Origin: Candidatus Uhrbacteria bacterium
GTDB lineage: Bacteria; Patescibacteriota; Patescibacteriia; 2-12-FULL-60-25
Assembly (NCBI GenBank): GCA_016222815.1
Contig: JACRQE010000006.1
Span: 1 to 64,000 of the forward strand
Direction of reading: 5' to 3'
Length of the DNA: 64,000 nt
The notes under the pieces were generated by a model. The model made no database searches. It was given only the letters and a program-made list of their open reading frames with translations, and was not told the origin of the DNA. Each line of letters opens with the position of its first letter. Position 1 is the first letter of the stretch. A program made the translations under genes and the position numbers. This document shows positions 35,218 through 42,044 of the stretch, one piece after another.

Positions 35218-35526
35218 TCAGATTTTTCCACCTTCAGGCGGACGCGGGGAAAATTTTACGTTTTTGATTTTCCATTGGTCGACCCATTGGCCGATGCCGC
35301 GACCGTCACGTTTGTTCCTGACCGTAGTGGTGCGCTGCGACCAGGTCACAAGCGATCCGAAGTGGATTTTATACCTGCCTCTGACGACTATGTATCGGAT
35401 TTCCCCGGCAGTGATGGCACGGCGGATTGTCCGTTGATGGATGCCGAATAAATTGGCGGCTTCAGATATTGAAACCCGGAGAGCTTTCTCATCCGAGTCT
35501 GAAGACGCTTTTTGGTCAAAAGCCAT
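35218..35526 (-). CDS. Small helix-turn-helix (excisionase/MerR-like) DNA-binding protein
   Basis: The 102-residue protein has a clear helix-turn-helix in VSISEAANLFGIHQRTIRRA followed by a small wing (GEIRYIVVRGRYKIHFGSLVTW), the arrangement of excisionase-like domains. The remaining C-terminus is basic and may help bind DNA. A consensus promoter and a 20-bp dyad overlapping its -35 box lie just upstream, which suggests autoregulation. It ends 8 nt from the converging gene's stop. It could also control the sigma factor gene that diverges from it. Confidence 0.82.
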   Translation of the reverse strand: MAFDQKASSDSDEKALRVSISEAANLFGIHQRTIRRAITAGEIRYIVVRGRYKIHFGSLVTWSQRTTTVRNKRDGRGIGQWVDQWKIKNVKFSPRPPEGGKI

Positions 35527-35535
35527 ATCTTCTTG

Positions 35536-35564
35536 AGTGTATTAAAGGATTTGGTTTTTGTCAA
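35536..35564 (-). promoter_or_regulatory. Promoter of the HTH gene
   Basis: On the minus strand TTGACA (35559-35564), 17 bp, TACACT (35536-35541). The ATG at 35526 is 9 bp from the -10, giving a leader of about 3 nt. Confidence 0.8.
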
Positions 35565-35578
35565 CACAGGTGTAGACA
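35559..35578. promoter_or_regulatory. 20-bp dyad operator overlapping the -35 box
   Basis: TGTCAACACAGGTGTAGACA has the symmetric form TGTC-n-ACAC-nn-GTGT-n-GACA, with all 16 defined positions paired. It includes the TTGACA of the minus-strand HTH promoter, so a bound protein would block RNA polymerase. Confidence 0.7.
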
Positions 35579-35648
35579 AAATAGCGCAAAAATATCAATT
35601 TATGTAATAAAGTCCCGATAAGTGTTGGCTGGTAACAGCCATAAACCC

Positions 35649-35677
35649 TTGAAACAAAACGATTATTAAGCTAATGT
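35649..35677 (+). promoter_or_regulatory. Promoter of the ECF sigma factor gene
   Basis: TTGAAA (35649-35654), 17-bp spacer, TAATGT (35672-35677). Start of transcription near 35684, with a leader of about 56 nt. Confidence 0.6.
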
Positions 35678-35739
35678 TCCCAGCGCATTTAAGCCTGTCG
35701 GTACGTACTCGTTTGCACGACGATCCGTAGGTACCAGCG

Positions 35740-36312
35740 ATGGCTAACCTCATAGACAGATATCATTTGTTCCGTCTGCGGACCAGACGGGATCCAGAAG
35801 CGTTCGCTCGCATTTATGACCGCTATGTTGAGGCTATTTATCGTTTTTCAATACTGAAATTACCCAGCAAAGAGGATGCCCAAGATGTGACGGCTGAAAC
35901 CTTCACGCGCGCGTGGCAATACGTCTACGAACATAAGGAAATCACCAACATAAGGGCTTTGCTTTATCGAATCGCCAGGAACCTGATTGCAGATAAATAC
36001 CGCCAGTCCGAACCGGTCGTATCATTGGAGACTGTAACGTTTACTGCTGAAGGAACGTCTTATCTTGCACGAGGGCAAGAACCGGGCGATGGACAGAAGG
36101 GCAAAGAGCTGATTGAGGCCAGGGCAGATATGGCGCTAATCATCCAAAAGCTAGGCACCCTGAAAGAAGACTATCGGGATGTCCTGACCCTGCGTTTGAT
36201 AGACGGATTGTCGTTCGGCGTCATAGCCGAGATCCTGGAAAAGAAACCGGGAAATGTGAGAGTCATGTACCATCGGGCGTTAAAAGCAATCAAACAAAAC
36301 GACGAGCGGTAA
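35740..36312 (+). CDS. ECF-type RNA polymerase sigma factor
   Basis: The 190-residue protein has sigma region 2 (FARIYDRYVEAIYRFSILKL, DAQDVTAETFTRAWQYV) that binds core polymerase and the -10, a short linker, and region 4 (LKEDYRDVLTLRLIDGLSFGVIAEILEKKPGNVRVMYHRALKAI) with the helix-turn-helix for the -35. There is no region 1 or 3, as in group 4 (ECF) factors. The DUF5667 gene begins 20 nt downstream and is the likely partner. The target may be the surface-layer operon that follows (inference). Confidence 0.92.
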   Translation: MANLIDRYHLFRLRTRRDPEAFARIYDRYVEAIYRFSILKLPSKEDAQDVTAETFTRAWQYVYEHKEITNIRALLYRIARNLIADKYRQSEPVVSLETVTFTAEGTSYLARGQEPGDGQKGKELIEARADMALIIQKLGTLKEDYRDVLTLRLIDGLSFGVIAEILEKKPGNVRVMYHRALKAIKQNDER

Positions 36313-36331
36313 GGACGACGGGCGAAATAAG

Positions 36332-37456
36332 ATGAGCAAAGAACTACGCATAAGGTTGCGCGAACTGCGGACCACGAATAAAAACATCACTCCCGATAAG
36401 GCGTGGGTTCGGGCTACGCGAGAAACCTTGATGATGCAGGTGCGCAACACTTTACCGGCTGAAGGCAAGGCTTCCTTTTCCGACAGGTTCAAATTCAGCG
36501 TGCGCTACATTTTGCCGCAGAATGCCATCCGCTGGGTGACCCGTCCGATGATGGCCGCGATGTCCGTCGTCATCGTCCTAACGGGCGGATCGATCATGTC
36601 GGTTTCAGCTGCGGAACAGTCGTTGCCGGGCGACATGCTGTACGGCCTGAAGCTTGCGACCGAACAGGCGCGATTGGCCATGACGCCTGCCAAGGAAGAC
36701 AAGCTGAAGCTCAAGACGGAATTTACGGGCCGCCGCGTCGAAGAATTGAAGAAGGTCGCGGTGTCGGACCAAAAGACGGAAAAGGTGGCGCAGGTCGCTG
36801 AAATACTCAAACGGGATTTGAACACCATGAAGGAACAACTGGCGGACGTGGCCAGCGAGTCTTCGGCGGATAAAGCGGTTGAAGCGGCTAAGATGGTGGA
36901 CCAGAAGTCCAATGAAGTCATAACAGCATTGCAAGGAGCGAAGGACCAGTTGTCGCCGGAAACCAAAGAAAAGGTGACGGAAGCCCAATCCGCAGCTGCG
37001 GATACCGGTGTCAGCGCCCTGCAGGTCTTGGTAGAAAACCATCAGAAGGATAGCGGATCGGTGACTGCTATAGATGTGGCGCAGGCTTTGCAGGACCATG
37101 CTAAGGTCGTGACCGACGCAACCACTGCGCCCGCGAGTTTGAATATCCTTGTCAGCGCATCTTCGACCGCAACTACGACGACGGTCCTGGTCGATTTGAT
37201 GGCGACTACCACGGCTTCGACCACTTCGGAGTCGCTGCCCGGTTTGGTCACCCAAGTCAAGGATGCGACGACCCAGGCTTTTGTCCTGCAGAAAGCGTTA
37301 GACCAACTTGAGATCACGGAATCGAATGTTTCCGGCACCGAAGATGTCGCGACTACGACCGATCAAACCCAAACGGTGTCGACCGGAACCGCTGCGGATT
37401 TGATTACCGGCAGTAAAACAACCACCACCAGCTCAACGCTGAAGCAAGATAAGTGA
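36332..37456 (+). CDS. DUF5667 membrane protein, probable anti-sigma-like partner
   Basis: The 374-residue protein has a cytoplasmic N-terminus of about 70 residues (SKELRIRLRELRTTNKNITPDKAWV), one membrane helix (MMAAMSVVIVLTGGSIMSVS) and then AEQSLPGDMLYGLKLATEQARLAMT, the DUF5667 hallmark. A long helical region and a Thr/Ser-rich tail follow outside. The pairing with an ECF gene and the single-helix layout fit an anti-sigma or sensor role, as suggested for DUF5667 neighbours in CPR and actinobacteria. No HCC zinc motif is seen in the N-terminus. Confidence 0.82.
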   Translation: MSKELRIRLRELRTTNKNITPDKAWVRATRETLMMQVRNTLPAEGKASFSDRFKFSVRYILPQNAIRWVTRPMMAAMSVVIVLTGGSIMSVSAAEQSLPGDMLYGLKLATEQARLAMTPAKEDKLKLKTEFTGRRVEELKKVAVSDQKTEKVAQVAEILKRDLNTMKEQLADVASESSADKAVEAAKMVDQKSNEVITALQGAKDQLSPETKEKVTEAQSAAADTGVSALQVLVENHQKDSGSVTAIDVAQALQDHAKVVTDATTAPASLNILVSASSTATTTTVLVDLMATTTASTTSESLPGLVTQVKDATTQAFVLQKALDQLEITESNVSGTEDVATTTDQTQTVSTGTAADLITGSKTTTTSSTLKQDK

Positions 37457-37761
37457 CGAAAAACTTATCTTTCGTCTTGCAGGGTGGCTGTCCTCCTCGG
37501 GAGAGCCTCCCTGACGGGCGGGGGATGCACCACGGACCGTTCGTACGCCTTACGGTGTTCCGACGGGACGGGGTAAGCAGTGATCGCCAAAAGCGATTGC
37601 CGACCCACACGTCCGCTCGTTTGCACAAAATATGCCTGGCCAGAAAAGTCGACTCCCGGCAACAAACCGGGTTGGGTCACGGCGAATTATTCAGTAAATT
37701 TCGGTGCAGCGGATTCGTCATGGATCCGCTCACAAGTCAGAAACAACCCGCAAGGGTTCTT
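37457..37761 (+). promoter_or_regulatory. Long structured leader upstream of the surface-layer gene
   Basis: This 305-nt interval has no convincing gene, although the frame of the next CDS stays open through it. It contains several hairpins: GACGAAA/TTTCGTC at the start, CTCC-TCG-GGAG, TCGC/GCGA, CCCGG/CCGGG near 37661-37673 and CGGAT/ATCCG near 37719. The stretch around 37516 (GGGCGGGGGATGCACC) recalls the conserved GCGGGGGA block of c-di-AMP (ydaO/yuaA) riboswitches, but the rest of that consensus is not obvious. I treat it as a candidate cis-regulatory RNA only. Confidence 0.35.
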
Positions 37762-40700
37762 ATGAACAACACACTTAAAAAGGTCTTCTCGACGTTCGTG
37801 TCCCTGACCACGATCGCCTGGTCCGTCGGTATCGGTACGTTAGTCATGCCCAGCATGGCTTCCGCCGCCAGCATCACGGCCGGTGATTTGATCAAGGCTT
37901 CGGGCCCGTCGGTGTACTACTACGCCGCGGACGGAAAGCGCTACGTTTTCCCGAACGAAAAGACGTATTTCTCCTGGTATAACGATTTCTCGGGTGTCAA
38001 GACGATCACCGACAGCGAGCTCGCCGCAATCTCCATGGGCAGCATCAACGTCACGATCCGCCCGGGAACCAAGCTCGTAAAGATCACGACCGATCCTAAG
38101 ACGTATGCGGTCACCCTCGGTGGCCAATTGCATTGGATCGAATCTGAAGCTGTAGCTAAGGCCCTCTACGGAGATGCCTGGGCGACACGCGTCGTTGACG
38201 TACCGGATGGTTTCTTCGGAAACTACACCATCGGTTCGTCGGTTTCCACCAACGTCCATCCGGACGGCACGGTCATCATGTACGCCGGCGACACCGCCAA
38301 GTACGTCATGGCTAGCGGCGTGAAACGCAAATTCAACCCGGATTCGGCTTACGCAGCCAACGGTTTCAACCCGCTGAACGCCATCACCACGACCATCACG
38401 TATGGTAATGGTACGGATGTCTCGGGTCGCGAAGGTGCATTGGCTGATGTGATTTATGTAGCTGGTGGTCCGGTCGTGGGCGGCAACCTGACGGTTGCTT
38501 TGGCCTCCGACACGCCGGCTGGGATGAATGTCCCGCGGAACGCTTCTTCCGTGCCTCTCGTGAAGGTCAACTTCATGGCTGGCTCGGCGGATGCCACGAT
38601 CAACGGTCTGCGCTTCCATCGCGTGGGCGTTGGTTCGACTTCCGACTTCTCGAACATCTACCTGTATGACCAGGACGGCAATCGCTTGACGACCGGTCGC
38701 AGCATCAACACCACGACCAACATCGTGGAGTTCAATGCTTTGACGATCACGGTCCCGGCAGGCGGCATGAAGTCCGTTTATGTCTACGGTGATTTTGCTG
38801 GGGCTGCGGCTCAGGTCGGCGGCCAGCATTCCTTCGAGGTCATGGATGCTGCTTCAGTCATCATGTCCGGAACAGGCACCATCTCCGGTTCCTTCCCGGT
38901 CCGCGGCAACGTGTTCACCGTCGGTACGACATCGGCTGCCCAGGTCGATTTGCAGAAGGGATCACAGCCTTCCAATCCGACCATCGGCTCCAAGGAAATC
39001 GAAGTCTCGAACTTCAAGGTCACTGCTAACACCAATGACATCAGTTTGAGCCAGGTCACCTTGTACCAGGCCGGTTCGGTCACCAATTCGGACTTGACCA
39101 ACTTCAAGCTGTTCCAGGGCTCCACGCTCGTAGCTACGGCTGCCGGCGTCTCGTCCAATGGCCACATCGTCTTGAAGTTCAGCCCGGCGTTCACCATCAC
39201 GAACGGCACGACCAAGGTCTTCTCTTTGAAGGCTGACGTCGCCGGTCGCGCTGGCCGCACCATCCGCACGTACGTCGAATACTCGACGGATGTGTCAGCG
39301 ATGGACTTGAAGTACAGCTCGGGTGCCTCGATCAACATCGCCACGGCACCGGCCAACTTCGACGGCACAGGCACGAACTACATCGAGGTCACGACCCAGG
39401 GCGGTCAGTTGACCAACTCCTTCAACGGTCCGGCTACGTCCAACGTCGCCAAGGGCCAGCTCGGAGTTGCGCTCTACAAATTCGCCTTGACGTCACCGGA
39501 TAACACGCTCGAGATCCGCAACTTGCGCTTCTCGATCGACAACATCACGGGCGCTCCTTGCCGCTTGTACGGCACGGGCGGAACCCCGACGGCTTACTTC
39601 CGCAACGTCAAGATCAAGAACATGGACAACGGGCAGACCTGGATGGGCCCCAAGGAATTGAGCACATCCGGTTCGAACGCCTCGCAGTCCTTCGTCTTCA
39701 CGGATTCCCAGAACATCACGGCCGGCCAGACCATCAACTTGGCCCTGGTCGCTGACCTGGCGAGCTCTGAAGATGCGGCTGGCGAATTCTTCGGCAATGG
39801 CACCTGCCAATACCGCGGTTCGTTCGCTGCCTTCCAAACCAACGATGTCCGCGTAGTGGATACGGGCGAATTCTTGGATGTCGCCAAGATCGTCCCGAAC
39901 CAGGCGGTCAACGGCAATCCTCTGACCATCAAGAGCTCGCGGCTCAACGTGTCGCTGGCTTCGAACCCGGTCTCGGGAACGCTGGTCAAGAAGCAACAGA
40001 ATGTCCCGGTCGCCGGCTTGAACCTCTCATCCTCGGCTGAATCGGACATCACCATCACCAACCTGACGCTCGCTGGCCAGGCGGCTCTCGCCACCTCGGG
40101 CTGCGCGTTCGGCGCTGGTGCTTGCGCGGTTGCGAACTTCTCGCAACGCGTGACCTCGCTCGCCCTGTTCGACGGCGCGACGCAGGTCGGTCTGGCCAAA
40201 GCCCCGGACACCACGACCGGCAAGGCCCAGATCTCGAACATGAACTTGGTCATCCCCAAGGGCACGACCAAGAACCTGACGATCCATGCCTCGTTCTCGT
40301 CAACAGCTTCAACGACGTCGCCTTACGACAAGATTGCCGTCGGTATCGCTTTGACAACGGATATCCAGGCTCAGGATCAGGACTCCAACACGGTCACGCC
40401 TAACCTGGACACGGCTGTCAGCAACCAGTCCACGAATGCCGCCCCGTCGGTTGTCCAGACAATCCTCAACAGCGGTTCGCTCACCATCCAGGCTGACGCT
40501 CACCCGGTGTCCAACATCGTGGTGGCAGGCAAGGATGCTTGGGTCCCGATGGCCCAGTACAAGGCTACGGCCCAGTACGAAGTCGTCAACATCGATCGCT
40601 TAGCGGTATTGGCCAGCTCCACGTCCGGATTGGTCGCCGATAACGCCGACTACGCCATGGTGGCAGTCGCGTCCAACGGTGCAGTCAAGGGCATGGACAG

Positions 40701-41685
40701 CTTGTCCGCTGGCGCCACAGGAACCAAGGATATCGACCTTACGACCAACAACATCGTTGTGCCGAAGGACGGTTCCGTGCAGTTCCAATTGTGGGCCAAA
40801 TTGTCGGCCGTCCAGGCTTCCGGTTCAGTTGGTGGCGCCACGACTGGCGTCTCCCGCTCCGGTCACGCCCCGGCCCTCGGTCTGATGAGCTCATCGACCG
40901 GTTCCGAATGGAACATCGCCGATTACGGCTATGGTTCGAAGCTCAATGTCCGCTCCACTGGCGCGGCTTCGGGCGAACGCATCTACGCCGCCACTGGCGC
41001 TGCCCATGGCAACATCATGGTGCTCCGCAAGACACAGCCGATCGTGACCAAGCAGTCGCTCTCCTCGACGACCCTCGCCAACATCGACCAGGATCTGGTC
41101 AAGTGGCAGGTGGCCGCCGACAGCGCCGGTTCGGTCGCTTGGAAGCAGGTCATCTTCAGCTTCTCCAAGTCGGCAGCGGTCGCACTCTCCAACTTCCGCT
41201 TGCGCCGCGGCGCCACGGATCTTGACACCGCCGTGTACTCGATCAACAACGGCACCACGACTATCGACCTCTTGACCGGCAGCCTCGGGGCTGGCGTGAA
41301 CAGGGGTTACATCGTGGTCTCCATGAAGCCCGGCCAGGAAGAATCCATCTCGGGTTCGGGCAATGTGTACACCCTGCATGCCACGGTTTCCGGTGCGGCT
41401 TCGGGCCAGAACGTCACCTTGTCGTTCTTGCGCGATTCGACCAACCCGGTCGTGACAGGCTACCTGGCGAACGGCGCCTTCGGCGTGTTCGTCAACAACA
41501 CCAGCATCTTCCACATCGACACAGGCGTCTCGCCGACAGCAGCCGCTGCCACGGGCACCTTCGTGTGGGCTGATAACTCCGAAGTGCCGCATTCCTCGGC
41601 CCTCGGAACCGCCGGTGGTTCGCGCGATTGGACCAACGACCTGTACGTACAGGATCTGTCCCAGTCGCAGACCCTCAGCCTGTAA
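37762..41685 (+). CDS. Giant surface-layer-like protein
   Basis: 1307 residues from ATG 37762, with an AAGGG site. The signal peptide is MNNTLKKVFSTFVSLTTIAW continuing to PSMASA. The N-terminal 230 residues (YYYAADGKRYVFPNEKTYFS, TVIMYAGDTAKYVMASGVKR) match the conserved start of large CPR surface proteins as I know them. The rest is a run of beta-sandwich repeats rich in Thr, Ser, Asn and Ala with very few Cys. No membrane helix or sorting signal ends the protein. Codon use is strongly C-ending (AAC, ATC, GAC), as expected for a highly expressed gene. A structural S-layer role is inference. The next gene, a ligase-like protein, may glycosylate it. Confidence 0.85.
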   Translation: MNNTLKKVFSTFVSLTTIAWSVGIGTLVMPSMASAASITAGDLIKASGPSVYYYAADGKRYVFPNEKTYFSWYNDFSGVKTITDSELAAISMGSINVTIRPGTKLVKITTDPKTYAVTLGGQLHWIESEAVAKALYGDAWATRVVDVPDGFFGNYTIGSSVSTNVHPDGTVIMYAGDTAKYVMASGVKRKFNPDSAYAANGFNPLNAITTTITYGNGTDVSGREGALADVIYVAGGPVVGGNLTVALASDTPAGMNVPRNASSVPLVKVNFMAGSADATINGLRFHRVGVGSTSDFSNIYLYDQDGNRLTTGRSINTTTNIVEFNALTITVPAGGMKSVYVYGDFAGAAAQVGGQHSFEVMDAASVIMSGTGTISGSFPVRGNVFTVGTTSAAQVDLQKGSQPSNPTIGSKEIEVSNFKVTANTNDISLSQVTLYQAGSVTNSDLTNFKLFQGSTLVATAAGVSSNGHIVLKFSPAFTITNGTTKVFSLKADVAGRAGRTIRTYVEYSTDVSAMDLKYSSGASINIATAPANFDGTGTNYIEVTTQGGQLTNSFNGPATSNVAKGQLGVALYKFALTSPDNTLEIRNLRFSIDNITGAPCRLYGTGGTPTAYFRNVKIKNMDNGQTWMGPKELSTSGSNASQSFVFTDSQNITAGQTINLALVADLASSEDAAGEFFGNGTCQYRGSFAAFQTNDVRVVDTGEFLDVAKIVPNQAVNGNPLTIKSSRLNVSLASNPVSGTLVKKQQNVPVAGLNLSSSAESDITITNLTLAGQAALATSGCAFGAGACAVANFSQRVTSLALFDGATQVGLAKAPDTTTGKAQISNMNLVIPKGTTKNLTIHASFSSTASTTSPYDKIAVGIALTTDIQAQDQDSNTVTPNLDTAVSNQSTNAAPSVVQTILNSGSLTIQADAHPVSNIVVAGKDAWVPMAQYKATAQYEVVNIDRLAVLASSTSGLVADNADYAMVAVASNGAVKGMDSLSAGATGTKDIDLTTNNIVVPKDGSVQFQLWAKLSAVQASGSVGGATTGVSRSGHAPALGLMSSSTGSEWNIADYGYGSKLNVRSTGAASGERIYAATGAAHGNIMVLRKTQPIVTKQSLSSTTLANIDQDLVKWQVAADSAGSVAWKQVIFSFSKSAAVALSNFRLRRGATDLDTAVYSINNGTTTIDLLTGSLGAGVNRGYIVVSMKPGQEESISGSGNVYTLHATVSGAASGQNVTLSFLRDSTNPVVTGYLANGAFGVFVNNTSIFHIDTGVSPTAAAATGTFVWADNSEVPHSSALGTAGGSRDWTNDLYVQDLSQSQTLSL

Positions 41686-41723
41686 TCCGGATTGGGCCTA
41701 GCCCGATTCGCCTAACGGCAAAT

Positions 41724-41755
41724 GGCAAGGGGTCCGCCTCGTGCGGACCCCTGCC
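41724..41755 (+). terminator. Probable terminator after the surface-layer gene
   Basis: GGCAAGGGGTCCGC pairs with GCGGACCCCTGCC (one bulged base, loop CTCGT). No U-run follows, but another hairpin ACCAAGACCC / GGGTCTTTGGT (41821-41851) ends in TTTG and may finish termination. Confidence 0.55.
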
Positions 41756-41862
41756 GAGGGATGTAGTCGATCAAAAATCGTATCTACAAAAATGGCTCCC
41801 CGAATTCGTTCGGGATAGCTACCAAGACCCGGCTTTGGCTGGGTCTTTGGTTTGTGGGGGGT

Positions 41863-41956
41863 GATGCAAGACGGTATGCAATCGCCTTGCTGCGGAACTC
41901 GCTCGTCTCCTCGCTCAGACAGTCCTCGCGGCGGCAATCGCATACCGTCTTGCATC
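41863..41956. repeat. Palindromic element, copy 2 (unique arms, shared core)
   Basis: Arms 41863-41886 and 41933-41956 match as inverted repeats at 22 of 24 positions (GATGCAAGACGGTATGC and complement). The 46-nt core, 41887-41932, has CTGCGGAACTCG and CTCAGACAGTCCTCGC, identical to the half-sites of copy 1, but lacks the GGGATAT inner hairpin. It lies between the S-layer-like gene and the ligase gene. Confidence 0.78.
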
Positions 41957-42027
41957 TTGATGGAGGATGGGTTCGGTAGGTTGGGATGTTGATTTATTGG
42001 GTTCTGGTGTCCGAGTATGACCCGTGC

Positions 42028-42033
42028 TATGCT
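42028..42033 (+). promoter_or_regulatory. Extended -10 promoter for the ligase/TPR gene
   Basis: TG-C-TATGCT ends 11 bp before the ATG at 42045, with the same spacing as the GT4 promoter at 18516-18521 and a nearly identical following sequence (TTTTGCC). No ribosome binding site is present. Confidence 0.6.
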
Positions 42034-42044
42034 TTTTGCCATCT

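Noticed and set aside
37453-37761. N-terminal extension of the surface-layer protein from 37453
   Set aside because: A classical signal peptide begins at ATG 37762 behind AAGGG; the upstream frame has no protein-like composition and is full of hairpins.
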